A stretch of 64,000 nucleotides of DNA from NCBI GenBank assembly GCA_016932715.1, contig JAFGCG010000108.1, positions 1-64,000 of the forward strand, read 5' to 3'. A program made the translations under genes and the position numbers. Position 1 is the first letter of the stretch. Each line of letters begins with the position of its first letter. Positions 7,684 through 16,194 of the stretch are shown piece by piece. The notes under the pieces were generated by a model that searched no databases, was not told the origin of the DNA, and saw only the letters and a list, made by a program, of their open reading frames with translations. Origin of the DNA: Anaerolineales bacterium (GTDB lineage Bacteria; Chloroflexota; Anaerolineae; Anaerolineales; Villigracilaceae).

Positions 7684-9555
7684 TTATGTCCCCATAGCAA
7701 TGACCTGCGGAGTGCCGCTCTTCTTGGGAACAGGCGGCGGGAAGATCGCTTCGAACTCTTCCCGTGTCAGAGTTTCCACTTCGAGCAGTTTCTGCGCGAC
7801 CGCGTCCAGCCGGTCACGGTACTTGGTCAACAGTCTCCTGGTAAGCTTGTAAGCATCATCCACCATCCTGCGGACTTCGGAATCGATCTTCTCGGCAATG
7901 GCTTCAGAGTAATCGCGCTGCTCGGAGATCTCCCGCCCGAGGAAGATCAACTCCTCTTTTTGACCATAGGTCATCAAGCCCATTTCGCTGGACATGCCCA
8001 TGCGGGTGACCATCATGCGCGCCACCTGCGTGACACGCTCAATGTCATTCGCTGCACCGGAGGTAATATCGTCGAAAACAAGTTCTTCGGCAACGCGTCC
8101 GCCGAGAAGACCCGCGAGGGAAGCGATCATCTTCTTGCGGGATGTCAGGATACGATCATCTTCGGGACGGTACCAGGTGAGTCCGCCAGCCTGACCGCGG
8201 CCGACGATGGTAATCTTTTGAACGGGGTCCGCTTCCGGGATGGCATTCATCACGACCGCGTGGCCCGCCTCGTGGTAGGCAATGATGCGTTTCTCTTCAT
8301 CCGAGATCAGGCGGGACTTTCGTTCGGGTCCCATGACCACGCGCTCGATCGCCTCTTCGAGCTCAGGCTGCCCAATGGACTTTTTGTTGCGCCGAGCCGC
8401 CAGGATCGCGCCTTCATTGACCAGGTTCTCGAGATCCGCGCCGACAAAGCCGGGTGTGCCGCGTGCCAGTGAAGCCAGATCGACACTTGGTTCCAGCGGC
8501 TTGCCCTTGACGTGGACTTTCAGGATCGCCTCGCGGCCCTTCATATCGGGACGGTCGAGCGTGACACGCCGGTCAAAGCGACCGGGGCGCAACAAGGCCG
8601 GGTCGAGAATGTCGGGGCGGTTGGTGGCGGCGATGATGATGACGTTCGTATCCGTGTCAAAGCCATCCATTTCCACGAGCATTTGGTTGAGCGTTTGTTC
8701 GCGTTCGTCGTGCGAACCGCCGAGACCTGCGCCGCGCTGACGACCCACCGCATCGATTTCATCCACAAAAACAATACAGGGAGAATGGCGCTTCGCCTGT
8801 TCGAACAGGTCGCGGACGCGGCTGGCGCCAACACCTACGAACATTTCGACGAATTCAGAACCGGAAATCGAGAAGAACGGAACTCCCGCTTCCCCGGAGA
8901 CTGCTTTTGCCAGAAGCGTTTTGCCGGTTCCCGGAGGTCCCACCAGAAGCACGCCCTTGGGAATACGTGCACCCAATTGAATGAACTTCTGAGGTTCCTT
9001 CAGGAATTCGACCACCTCCGCCAGTTCCTGCTTGGACTCTTCCACGCCAGCCACATCCTGAAACGTGACCGTGGGATGTTCACCGCTGAACATACGCGCC
9101 CGCGATTTCCCAAAAGACATGGCAGCATTGTTGCTGCCCTGCGCCTGCCGGAAGATGAACCACAAAACGCCCACCATGAAAAGCACAGGCAGAATGTAAA
9201 GTGCGCCGCTCAGGACCCCAGCCCATTGGGAGGGTGGTTTCCTTTCGATGATCACACGTTCAGGAGAAAGCTGGTCGGGTGTAACGCCCAGCGCCACCAG
9301 CTGCGCCACCAGCGTCGAATCGGTTTCCTTGTAAGACTTCACTCCCTCGGCATCACCGTCGTTATAGATGATACGCAGGTTATCGTTATCTTCAATGACC
9401 ACGCGGCCCACCTTGCCCGCTTTAATATCACGCGCAATCTCATTGATCGTCAGCGACTCTTTGGGCTGCTCCCGCTGAACAGCCATGACAACCATGGTGA
9501 CTGCCGCAATGATCAACAATAAGGTTACTACAAAAGACTGATTTCTAGGATTCAA
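7684..9555 (-). CDS. ftsH: ATP-dependent zinc metalloprotease FtsH
   Basis: FtsH is a membrane-bound AAA+ protease that degrades misfolded membrane and regulatory proteins. The product has 623 residues from the TTG at 9553-9555. This start is preceded by GGAGG at a 5-base spacing and lies 24 bases after the inferred transcript start, so the 694-residue ORF is too long. Two membrane segments (residues about 7-25 and 110-132) frame an extracytoplasmic domain. Walker A GPPGTGKT is near 205 and the Walker B region [13 protein letters not shown] near 265. The second region of homology and the HEAGH zinc site near 427 are intact. No downstream partner is evident. Confidence 0.95.
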   Translation of the reverse strand: MNPRNQSFVVTLLLIIAAVTMVVMAVQREQPKESLTINEIARDIKAGKVGRVVIEDNDNLRIIYNDGDAEGVKSYKETDSTLVAQLVALGVTPDQLSPERVIIERKPPSQWAGVLSGALYILPVLFMVGVLWFIFRQAQGSNNAAMSFGKSRARMFSGEHPTVTFQDVAGVEESKQELAEVVEFLKEPQKFIQLGARIPKGVLLVGPPGTGKTLLAKAVSGEAGVPFFSISGSEFVEMFVGVGASRVRDLFEQAKRHSPCIVFVDEIDAVGRQRGAGLGGSHDEREQTLNQMLVEMDGFDTDTNVIIIAATNRPDILDPALLRPGRFDRRVTLDRPDMKGREAILKVHVKGKPLEPSVDLASLARGTPGFVGADLENLVNEGAILAARRNKKSIGQPELEEAIERVVMGPERKSRLISDEEKRIIAYHEAGHAVVMNAIPEADPVQKITIVGRGQAGGLTWYRPEDDRILTSRKKMIASLAGLLGGRVAEELVFDDITSGAANDIERVTQVARMMVTRMGMSSEMGLMTYGQKEELIFLGREISEQRDYSEAIAEKIDSEVRRMVDDAYKLTRRLLTKYRDRLDAVAQKLLEVETLTREEFEAIFPPPVPKKSGTPQVIAMGT

Positions 9556-9585
9556 CTCTGCCTCCAAATCATAATTCCAGTGAAG

Positions 9586-9594
9586 ATTATACCA
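9586..9594 (-). promoter_or_regulatory. extended -10 promoter of ftsH
   Basis: On the minus strand, TGGTATAAT gives an extended -10. The predicted start near 9579 leaves a 24-base leader holding the GGAGG site of the TTG start codon. No clear -35 is seen. Confidence 0.55.
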
Positions 9595-9715
9595 ATATGA
9601 GCACCTCAGGAATAGCCCATTGGAAAATCTTATATATTTCTCTAATACACCCTTTTTTTCGCCAAAACCACGCGGGACGCAGTTGGAGGTCTGGACGCGG
9701 AAGATCGATTTGCTC

Positions 9716-10516
9716 TTACCCAACCATAAGTTCCACCGGACAGTGGTCCGAGCCGGGCACGTCCTCATGGATGATGACGTCCTGCACGTGCGGGACCAGC
9801 GCTTCGGAGACGAGAAAATAGTCCAGGCGCCAGCCGACGCGGCGCGCGCGGGCCGTCGAGCGGTACGTCCACCAGGTGTATTGGACGCGCTCCGGGTAGA
9901 GGCGGCGGTAGATGTCTACAAAGCCGTGATCCAGGAACTTCTGCACCCAGGCGCGTTCCTCCGGCAGGAAGCCGGAAGTCTTTTGATTTTGTTTCGGGTT
10001 TTTCAGGTCAATGGGCATGTGGGCAGTGTTGAAATCCCCCGTCAGGACGAGGTTTTCGCCGCCGGCATGCAGCCTGTCGCACAAAGCCAGTAAATGAGCG
10101 TAAAAATCCAGTTTATATGCCACGCGTTCATGACCGCGCTGGCCGCTCGGGAAGTAAACGTTGAACAAGCGAAGCACGCCGTCCCTAGCGGGCGGCAGTG
10201 TGGACAAACGGAATCCCCGATGAAGAGTGGAAATGAGACGTCCCTCGATATCGAAGAGCGGCGCGTTCATGCCAAGCTTCAGTTCAAGACAGGGGTTCCG
10301 CAGAAAGGTCGCCACGCCGCTATAGCCCGGTTTTTCGGCAGGATTCCAAATGACATCGTAGCCGGGAAAACTACGCTGTTCCTCCCTGAGCTGTTCAGGG
10401 CGGACTTTGATCTCCTGCAGGCATAAAACATCGGGCTGTTGTTCCCAGGCCCACTTCAAAGCGCCCTTGCCAAGCGCTGCCCGCAGCCCGTTGACGTTCC
10501 ACGTTATTATCTTCAT
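9716..10516 (-). CDS. xth: exodeoxyribonuclease III (AP endonuclease)
   Basis: A 266-residue enzyme of the Xth/Ape1 family that repairs abasic sites. It starts MKIITWNVNGLRAA, with the catalytic Asn, then CLQEIK near residue 36 (metal-binding Glu). NVYFPSG near 115, LTGDFNTAH near 155 and the ending PGSDHCPVEL (catalytic Asp-His) complete the set. The ORF track adds 22 residues from an upstream ATG; the ATG at 10516 fits the family N-terminus better. It is transcribed toward ftsH, with about 160 bases between. Confidence 0.93.
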   Translation of the reverse strand: MKIITWNVNGLRAALGKGALKWAWEQQPDVLCLQEIKVRPEQLREEQRSFPGYDVIWNPAEKPGYSGVATFLRNPCLELKLGMNAPLFDIEGRLISTLHRGFRLSTLPPARDGVLRLFNVYFPSGQRGHERVAYKLDFYAHLLALCDRLHAGGENLVLTGDFNTAHMPIDLKNPKQNQKTSGFLPEERAWVQKFLDHGFVDIYRRLYPERVQYTWWTYRSTARARRVGWRLDYFLVSEALVPHVQDVIIHEDVPGSDHCPVELMVG

Positions 10517-10554
10517 TCTGACGACCTTGTCCGCAGGACCCCCGCCAAGAGCAT

Positions 10555-10620
10555 GCGGGGCTATAGTGCTCCGCTGGTCCACAGGACCGCCGCGCTATCC
10601 ACAGGATTGCTCCGCTTATG
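10555..10620 (+). repeat. short intergenic repeat TCCACAGGA...GCTCCGCTT
   Basis: The element CCACAGGATTGCTCCGCTT at about 10599 recurs as CCACAGGACTGCTTCGCTT at about 11064, upstream of the next gene. Related fragments (GGTCCACAGGACCGCC) lie in between. Confidence 0.5.
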
Positions 10621-10643
10621 GTAAACTTCACGCAGGTAACCCG

Positions 10644-11033
10644 ATGAACGCTGAGCTTAAATGCATTCTATGTGTCGAAGATGAACCTGAGATGATCGAT
10701 CTGATACGATTGATTCTGGGTCGCCGCGGGTTCGAAGTGAAAGGCGCCAATGGCGGCATCGAAGGGTTGAAAATGATCCGCCAGGAAATGCCCGATCTTG
10801 TTTTGCTCGACCTGATGATGCCGGATATGGACGGTTGGGAAGTATACCAGCAAATGAAAGCTGACGAAAAAACAAAGAACATTCCCGTCATCGTCGTCAC
10901 GGCCAAGGCGCAGAGCATCGACAAAGTCCTTGGGCTGCACATTGCAAAAGTGGATGATTACATCGCCAAGCCGTTCAGCCCGCAGGACCTGATGAGCAGC
11001 GTGGAAAGAGTCCTCAACAAAACCAAGACATAA
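10644..11033 (+). CDS. single-domain response regulator (CheY-like)
   Basis: The 129-residue product is a lone receiver domain. The acidic pocket is seen as VEDEPE (residues 10-15), the phosphorylation site as LLDLMMPDMDGWE near 55, then VVTAKA near 87 and the lysine in YIAKPF near 108. No output domain follows, so it must act by protein contact, as CheY or Spo0F do. No histidine kinase is encoded in the window. The ORF track start at 10407 is inside the xth region and is rejected in favour of the ATG at 10644. The gene is alone in its orientation context, with a DUF192 gene 65 bases downstream. Confidence 0.9.
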   Translation: MNAELKCILCVEDEPEMIDLIRLILGRRGFEVKGANGGIEGLKMIRQEMPDLVLLDLMMPDMDGWEVYQQMKADEKTKNIPVIVVTAKAQSIDKVLGLHIAKVDDYIAKPFSPQDLMSSVERVLNKTKT

Positions 11034-11098
11034 ACGAGGCGACCGAAGCTGCAGAAGCCTCGTCCACAGGACTGCTTCGCTTGCTTTTGAATTCAGCC

Positions 11099-11470
11099 AT
11101 GCCGAAGATCATCGCGATCGAAAATAAGAACAGGCACATCGAGGGGGCCTTGCGCATTAAATACTGTGATACATTTTTTACGCAGCTGCGCGGCTTGACG
11201 TTTCGTTCCCGCCTCCCGCGCGACGAGGGCCTGCTCCTGGCTGGCAAGCGTGATTCACGCCTCGACTCTTCCATTCATATGTTCTTCGTATCCTTTGACC
11301 TGTCCGTGATCTGGATCAATTCCGATATGCAGGTAGTGGACAAGGTGCTTGCCAGATCGTGGAGACCGGCTTACTTCTCGAAACAACCAGCCAAATATGT
11401 ATTGGAGATCCATCCCGAACGGTGGGGGGATTTTGAAATCGGTGATGGTGTAGAATTCAAGAATGTTTAA
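11099..11470 (+). CDS. DUF192 family protein
   Basis: A 123-residue protein of the DUF192 family, small beta-rich proteins of unknown function. It carries the family pattern TFFTQLRGLTFRSRLPRDEGLLL near residue 22, then SSIHMFFVSFDLSVIWIN near 57 and the C-terminal YVLEIHPERW. Most relatives have a signal peptide; this one does not, so it is probably cytoplasmic. The ORF track TTG start at 11081 lies in the intergenic repeat, so the ATG at 11099 is chosen. Its end overlaps the LysM/M23 peptidase start by 8 bases, so the two are probably translated from one mRNA. Confidence 0.85.
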   Translation: MPKIIAIENKNRHIEGALRIKYCDTFFTQLRGLTFRSRLPRDEGLLLAGKRDSRLDSSIHMFFVSFDLSVIWINSDMQVVDKVLARSWRPAYFSKQPAKYVLEIHPERWGDFEIGDGVEFKNV

Positions 11471-12857
11471 ACGCTTTTTCCTTTTTTTACTTTTCATCTT
11501 TATTTTGAGTTCCACTGTCCAGCCTGTCTCTGCACAGGCAAGTGGACCCGTATACATCGTGCAATCGGGCGATACACTTTCCGGTATCGCCGTACGGTTC
11601 AACGTCTCCATCAATGATCTGATCGCCGCGAATCCCTCTCTGAACCCGAACTTCCTGTCCGAGGGCCAGCAGATCGTCATCCCGGGCCTGGAAGGTTTGA
11701 CCGGCGTATTGGAAACGGAAGTCATTTCGTTTGGAGATACGCTCCGCAGTTTGAGCAGGCGCACCCAGGTCTCAGACGAACTGCTGCAAAAACTGAATCA
11801 CCTGGTCAGTCCCACTGAACTCTATGTTGGCATTAGCCTGATCATCCCCACGCAGGAGCAGCGAGAGCCGCTGAAGACGCGTATGACCGCCGCCTCGGGC
11901 GAATCCCTGCTGGAGCTCGCGGTCAAACAAAGCAGCGATCCATGGACGCTGGCTTCCATCAACAAACTCAGCGGCACATGGGCTGCCCTGCCCGGTGATA
12001 TTCTCTACTCCCCTACCGGAAGCAGCGAGGAAAATGCCACGGGCCTGCCATCCGCGTTTTTGAGCGCCAGCATCGAGCCACTGCCGCTGGTACAGGGCAG
12101 CACCGAAGTCATCCGTGCCAGGGTACAGGAAGGCGCCTCCCCGGCCGGGATACTCATCGATATGCCGCTGCACTTTTTCCAGGGGAACGGTGAACAGGTC
12201 GCGCTGCAAGGTGTGCATGCGCTGCTGGAACCAGGCGTATATCCCTTATTATTGGAAGCAACCCTGACAGACGGAAGCAAGCAGTCGTTCGAGCAGATGA
12301 TCCTTGTCACCTCAGGGAATTATTCCAGCGAGGATATTCCGCTGAATGATCCCAGCTTCATCGACCCGGCGATCACGGAGCCTGAACTTAAAAATGTTAT
12401 CTCGCTGACAGCCCCAGCGACACCCACTCGCTACTGGACGGATGTTTTTGCTTCTCCGGCCACAGATCCTGATTGCTTCACATCCTGGTATGGAACCCGC
12501 CGCACGTACAAAGTCATTAACTCGGATGTGGAGACCCCGGGATTCCACACCGGCCTCGATTTTTGTGGGGGCGAGGGATTGCAGATCTTTGCTCCTGCCC
12601 CGGGCCGGGTCGTCTTTGCTGCGCCCCTAACCGTTCGGGGGAACGCGACGATTATCGATCATGGTTGGGGTATCTACAGTGGTTTCTGGCATCAATCGCA
12701 GCTTTACGTTAATGTAGGCGATACAGTGGAACAGGGCCAGGTAATCGGACTCGTGGGTGGAACGGGACGGGTGACAGGCGCGCATCTGCATTGGGAGGTG
12801 TGGGCGAACGGCATCCAGGTGAATCCGCTCGATTGGCTGAATCAAGCCTACCCGTAG
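11463..12857 (+). CDS. secreted LysM-M23 peptidoglycan peptidase
   Basis: A 464-residue exported protein. A signal peptide (residues about 1-23, ending SAQA) is followed by a clear LysM domain (YIVQSGDTLSGIA, near 30-75), a second divergent LysM (near 83-130) and a beta-rich middle. It ends in an M23 endopeptidase domain. Zinc and catalytic residues are visible as HTGLD near 360 and HLHWEVW near 440. The usual central His motif appears as the variant GFWHQSQ. LysM binds glycan chains and M23 enzymes cut peptide cross-links, so a role in wall remodelling is likely. It could also be a nonlytic activator of the EnvC/NlpD type, but the catalytic pairs look intact. Confidence 0.88.
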   Translation: MFKRFFLFLLFIFILSSTVQPVSAQASGPVYIVQSGDTLSGIAVRFNVSINDLIAANPSLNPNFLSEGQQIVIPGLEGLTGVLETEVISFGDTLRSLSRRTQVSDELLQKLNHLVSPTELYVGISLIIPTQEQREPLKTRMTAASGESLLELAVKQSSDPWTLASINKLSGTWAALPGDILYSPTGSSEENATGLPSAFLSASIEPLPLVQGSTEVIRARVQEGASPAGILIDMPLHFFQGNGEQVALQGVHALLEPGVYPLLLEATLTDGSKQSFEQMILVTSGNYSSEDIPLNDPSFIDPAITEPELKNVISLTAPATPTRYWTDVFASPATDPDCFTSWYGTRRTYKVINSDVETPGFHTGLDFCGGEGLQIFAPAPGRVVFAAPLTVRGNATIIDHGWGIYSGFWHQSQLYVNVGDTVEQGQVIGLVGGTGRVTGAHLHWEVWANGIQVNPLDWLNQAYP

Positions 12858-12866
12858 CCCGCAGCG

Positions 12867-12895
12867 TTGCACTTCATTCCTGTTTATGCTACACT
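12867..12895 (+). promoter_or_regulatory. promoter of the cyclic-nucleotide-binding protein gene
   Basis: TTGCAC, a 17-base spacer and TACACT with a TGC extended -10. A CTGGAGG site precedes the ATG at 12917. Confidence 0.65.
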
Positions 12896-12916
12896 CAAAA
12901 CAACCTGGAGGCATCC

Positions 12917-13420
12917 ATGTCCACTGCTTCAATCGTTAATTTCCTCAAACAAAGCGACATCTTTTACCAGTTCACTCCCACCCAGCTGGAACTGGTGGCG
13001 AACATCTGCCAGGAAGGAACGTTTCAAAAGGACGATCTGATCTTCCGGGAGAACAGTGGGAGCAAAGAGTTGTATATTATTGTCCAGGGTGAAGTTGATA
13101 TTTTTGTGGATCCATCGCTGGTGAGTTCGTTCGATGAGGGGGTGGAGAACAAGATCATCGCCACCCTGCGGCGGGGTCAGAACTTTGGTGAGGTGGCTTT
13201 GGTGGATGAAGGATTGCGATCTGCCTCTGCCTGTGCGGCCCAAAATGATACACGCCTGCTGATCGTTCAGCGCGATAAGTTGATCATGCTCTGTGACACA
13301 TATCCGCAGCTTGGCTATCGCTTGATGTACAATCTGGCGGCCGACCTGGCGATGAAAATGCGCAATACTGATCTGCGCATCCGTGAACAACTGCTCTATA
13401 AACCCCGGGATAAAAAGTAA
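12917..13420 (+). CDS. cyclic nucleotide-binding domain protein without HTH
   Basis: A 167-residue protein that is almost entirely a cAMP/cGMP-binding beta roll. The N-terminal helix LKQSDIFYQFTPTQLELVA is followed by LYIIVQGEVDIFVD and the phosphate-binding cassette GQNFGEVALVDEGLRSAS (near residues 89-107), with Glu and Arg in the expected places. The C-terminal helix (MYNLAADLAMKMRNTD) ends without a helix-turn-helix, so it is not a Crp-type DNA-binding regulator on its own. Such stand-alone domains may signal by dimerising with other proteins. The true start is the ATG at 12917, not the track start within the M23 gene. Confidence 0.85.
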   Translation: MSTASIVNFLKQSDIFYQFTPTQLELVANICQEGTFQKDDLIFRENSGSKELYIIVQGEVDIFVDPSLVSSFDEGVENKIIATLRRGQNFGEVALVDEGLRSASACAAQNDTRLLIVQRDKLIMLCDTYPQLGYRLMYNLAADLAMKMRNTDLRIREQLLYKPRDKK

Positions 13421-13440
13421 AATTTATATAAATTTAGTAC

Positions 13441-13469
13441 TTGACCGGTTGCAGAATTTCACGTATATT
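13441..13469 (+). promoter_or_regulatory. promoter of the liv operon
   Basis: TTGACC, a 17-base spacer and TATATT. The predicted transcript start near 13476 gives a leader of about 240 bases before livK. Confidence 0.7.
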
Positions 13470-13533
13470 GGTTGAGCTTTAAAACCAAATCACAAAAAAA
13501 TTTGTGTCCTTTCATTACATGTACCATTTTGGA

Positions 13534-13579
13534 GCCGCGAGAAACTCATATCCGTAGGGAGGGTTTTCTCCGGCTTTTT
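13534..13579 (+). terminator. hairpin with T-run in the liv leader (possible attenuator)
   Basis: GCCG plus GAGAAAC pair with GTTTTCTC plus CGGC, leaving one unpaired C, and TTTTTG follows. It lies about 60 bases into the predicted liv leader, where it would stop transcription unless overcome. Confidence 0.55.
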
Positions 13580-13618
13580 GTTAATATGGTCGAGAACGAA
13601 TCCTATCCAAAGGAGGTG

Positions 13619-13660
13619 ATGCTGACTCATCTATACAGCTTTGTCAGCTTGCGACGTTGA
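13619..13660 (+). CDS. 13-codon upstream ORF with perfect Shine-Dalgarno
   Basis: The sequence AAAGGAGGTGATG carries a 12-base exact complement of the usual 16S rRNA 3' end. Its final ATG opens a 13-codon frame (MLTHLYSFVSLRR) that stops 55 bases before livK. Within it GCTGAC and GTCAGC can form a hairpin, and a CCCGCC/GGCGGG hairpin follows right after the stop. This could be a leader peptide or a ribosome standby site. It has no recognised family and may be non-coding; I report it because the ribosome site is unusually strong. Confidence 0.35.
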   Translation: MLTHLYSFVSLRR

Positions 13661-13715
13661 ACCCGCCTATGGCGGGGAAGTTTCATACATTCTCAAAATA
13701 TTTGGAGGAGGAAGA

Positions 13716-15044
13716 ATGTTCAAGCGTTTGAACGCTTTACTTGCGTTGCTGGTGCTCGCCAGCCTCGTGCTGGCGGCCTGCGGCAGCCCCACGACCCCAA
13801 CCCAGGCGACTGCCACCATGGCTCCCGCCACGGAGGCACCGGCTACGGAGGCACCAGATACTGAACCGGCCGCTTTTGAATGCACCGACGCCATCGGTTG
13901 TGTTGATATTGCCCCGGATGAACCGATCCATATTGCCTACGCATTGGTAGTTTCCGGCCCGAACGAATCCCTGGGCGTTGACTCACGCAATGCCATCGAG
14001 ATCGCCATTGACGACATCGGCGGCCAGATCCTTGGTCACGATGTCCGCTTTGACGGCGAAGATGAAGGCTGCTCCGCCGAGGGCGGCCAGGCTGCCGCCA
14101 CCAAGCTTGCGGCTGATCCGACCATCGTCGCTGTCGTGGGCACCAACTGCTCGAGCGCGGCCCGTGTGGCGATTCCGCTGATCGATCAGGCAGGCTTTGT
14201 GATGGTCTCATCGTCCAACACCGCACCCGACCTGACCGAACCCGGCAGTGACAACAATTTCGTCCCCGCCTACGCTCGCGTTGCCCACAACGACAATCTG
14301 CAGGGCCGTGTCGCGGCGGAATACGTCTATAACGAGCTAAAGCTTACCAAGGCAGCCACGATCCACGACGGCAGCCTGTATGCCGATCAGCTCCAGCAAG
14401 TCTTCGCGGCCCGCTTCCAGGAACTGGGTGGGACGATCACTGCCCAGGAAGCAGTATCCCCTGATCAGACCGATATGTCATCGGTGCTGAGTTCCATTGC
14501 AGCCGGCACGCCGGAAATAGTCTACTTCCCGATCTTCATGCCGGCCGGCGCGTTCATCATTCGCCAGGCCAAGCAAACACCGGGTCTCGAGACTGCCGTA
14601 CTGATGGGTGCAGATGGTTTGTACTCACCTGACTTGATCGAGGGCGCAGGCGAGGATGTGGAAGGTTTTCTTGTTTCCAGCCCGGCTGCAGGTGCAGATG
14701 TAGAGGCTGAGTACGCCGAGAAGCACCAGGCCAAGTTTGGTGGTCCTCCGCCGAGCACCTTCCACCTGCATGCCTATGACTCCTTCATGATCATTAAGAA
14801 CGCCATCGAAGAAGTCGCGGTTCAGGATGCAGACGGCACTCTCCACATTGGACGCCAGGCGCTGCGCGATGCAGTCCACAATACGGAGAATCACGATGGT
14901 CTGACCGGTGTTCTCACATGCAACGAGACCGTCGAACCCGTTAAGTATCCGGGTGACTGTGCCGCAGCCGGTATTGGTGTCTGGGAATACCACTTCGGCG
15001 AGTTCGGTCCCCCGGCCAACCCGGAATTGATCTGGACGCCTTAG
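13716..15044 (+). CDS. livK: branched-chain amino acid ABC transporter, substrate-binding lipoprotein
   Basis: A 442-residue periplasmic-binding-protein family 6 lipoprotein. The lipobox LVLAACGS lies near residues 18-25, so the cysteine would be lipidated and the protein anchored outside the membrane. A Thr/Pro/Ala-rich linker follows. The ligand fold has GPNESLGVDSRNAIEIAIDDIGG near 85 and VAVVGTNCSSAARVAIPLID near 135. The family binds Leu/Ile/Val or other amino acids and amides; specificity cannot be read. The ATG at 13716 is preceded by GGAGGAGG; the track start is 25 codons upstream and lacks a ribosome site. It heads livKHMGF. Confidence 0.9.
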   Translation: MFKRLNALLALLVLASLVLAACGSPTTPTQATATMAPATEAPATEAPDTEPAAFECTDAIGCVDIAPDEPIHIAYALVVSGPNESLGVDSRNAIEIAIDDIGGQILGHDVRFDGEDEGCSAEGGQAAATKLAADPTIVAVVGTNCSSAARVAIPLIDQAGFVMVSSSNTAPDLTEPGSDNNFVPAYARVAHNDNLQGRVAAEYVYNELKLTKAATIHDGSLYADQLQQVFAARFQELGGTITAQEAVSPDQTDMSSVLSSIAAGTPEIVYFPIFMPAGAFIIRQAKQTPGLETAVLMGADGLYSPDLIEGAGEDVEGFLVSSPAAGADVEAEYAEKHQAKFGGPPPSTFHLHAYDSFMIIKNAIEEVAVQDADGTLHIGRQALRDAVHNTENHDGLTGVLTCNETVEPVKYPGDCAAAGIGVWEYHFGEFGPPANPELIWTP

Positions 15045-15075
15045 TAATAACAGATTCCGAAAGCTTGCACGCAAA

Positions 15076-15099
15076 AGGGGCGAGGTTCGCCTCGCCCCT
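15076..15099 (+). promoter_or_regulatory. intercistronic stem-loop between livK and livH
   Basis: The arms AGGGGCGAG and CTCGCCCCT form a strong 9-base-pair hairpin with a 6-base loop. No T-run follows. Such a structure typically protects the upstream mRNA from 3' exonucleases and raises binding-protein output over the membrane subunits. Confidence 0.7.
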
Positions 15100-15121
15100 C
15101 ATCACACTATAGGAGTGAAAG

Positions 15122-16183
15122 ATGTTACGAACCTGGCGTCAGCGAATCACACTGACCGACATTGTCGTGTGGGCAATTGGCGTGGCTATCGGTGCAGTGA
15201 TCATCATTGGCACAATTGCAACACTGCGCTCAGGGAAGTATTCAGCTAATACCTGGCTGGACCTGACCGTCAAGGGACTTGCGCTTGGGGGGGTATATGC
15301 TCTGATCGCCATGGGTTATACACTGGTATATGGCATTCTGCGAATGATCAACTTCGCACATAGTGAAGTTTTTATGAGTGGGCCGTTTACAGCAGTCTTC
15401 CTCGCCAATGCCCTGTCTCGCTCCGGTTTTATGGATCGACAACCTCTCATCGGCATGTTACTGGTCCTGGCCTTATCAATTGCCGTCTCAATGACGATCG
15501 CTGTTCTTCTTGAGCGGATCGCCTACCGTCCCCTGCGCCACGCACCGAGGCTGGTCCCCTTAATCACCGCCATCGGTGCCTCATTTTTTCTGCAATATGT
15601 CTTCCGCGGGCTGTATGGATCCGGGTTTCAAGCGTACGCCATTCCAAAGGTCCTGCAAGGCAGTATAACCATCGGCGGACTCCGCATCTTCAATACCCAG
15701 ATCGCCGTCATCCTGGGCGCCCTGGGGATGATGTTTGCCCTCTATGCGATCGTCCAGTGGACAAAAACGGGGAAAGCCATGCGGGCAGTCTCTGAGGATA
15801 AGGAAGCCGCCGCGCTGATGGGGATTGACGTTGACCGCATCATCTCTCTGACTTTTGCTCTGGGAGGTATTTCTGCAGGCGCCGCCGGTATCCTGTATGC
15901 CCTGCTCTTCCCGGTCGTTAACTTCATTATGGGATTTATTCCAGGACTAAAGGCGTTTACTGCCGCAGTTCTGGGCGGGATTGGCAACGTACCCGGCGCT
16001 TTTCTTGGAGCAATGATCCTTGGCCTTATTGAATCGATTGGTCCCAACCTCTTCCTGGATGGATTAGGGGTCCCGACCCCCTCACAGTTGAAGGATGCCA
16101 TTGCGTTCACAATTCTGGTATTTATCCTGATCTTCCGTCCCACGGGCATCCTGGGCGAGCGCATGGCGCAATCAAAGGCGTGA
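15122..16183 (+). CDS. livH: branched-chain amino acid ABC transporter permease LivH
   Basis: A 353-residue inner membrane permease with about eight hydrophobic segments. The LivH pattern is clear: GGVYALIAMGYTLVYGILRMINFAHSEVFM near residues 56-85 and the cytoplasmic coupling loop GKAMRAVSEDKEAAALMGIDVDRII near 216-240. It pairs with LivM to form the channel. It follows the livK hairpin with a GGAG site and ends about 12 bases before livM. Confidence 0.93.
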   Translation: MLRTWRQRITLTDIVVWAIGVAIGAVIIIGTIATLRSGKYSANTWLDLTVKGLALGGVYALIAMGYTLVYGILRMINFAHSEVFMSGPFTAVFLANALSRSGFMDRQPLIGMLLVLALSIAVSMTIAVLLERIAYRPLRHAPRLVPLITAIGASFFLQYVFRGLYGSGFQAYAIPKVLQGSITIGGLRIFNTQIAVILGALGMMFALYAIVQWTKTGKAMRAVSEDKEAAALMGIDVDRIISLTFALGGISAGAAGILYALLFPVVNFIMGFIPGLKAFTAAVLGGIGNVPGAFLGAMILGLIESIGPNLFLDGLGVPTPSQLKDAIAFTILVFILIFRPTGILGERMAQSKA

Positions 16184-16194
16184 GGAGTAACGAT

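Noticed and set aside
8512-9522. 336-codon plus-strand ORF opposite ftsH
   Set aside because: Shadow of ftsH; His/Arg-rich low-complexity composition is typical of antisense frames in GC-rich genes.
13472-13660. 62-codon ORF in the liv leader
   Set aside because: Lacks a ribosome site, crosses the terminator-like hairpin and reads as random; the 13-codon ORF in the same frame end has a far better start.
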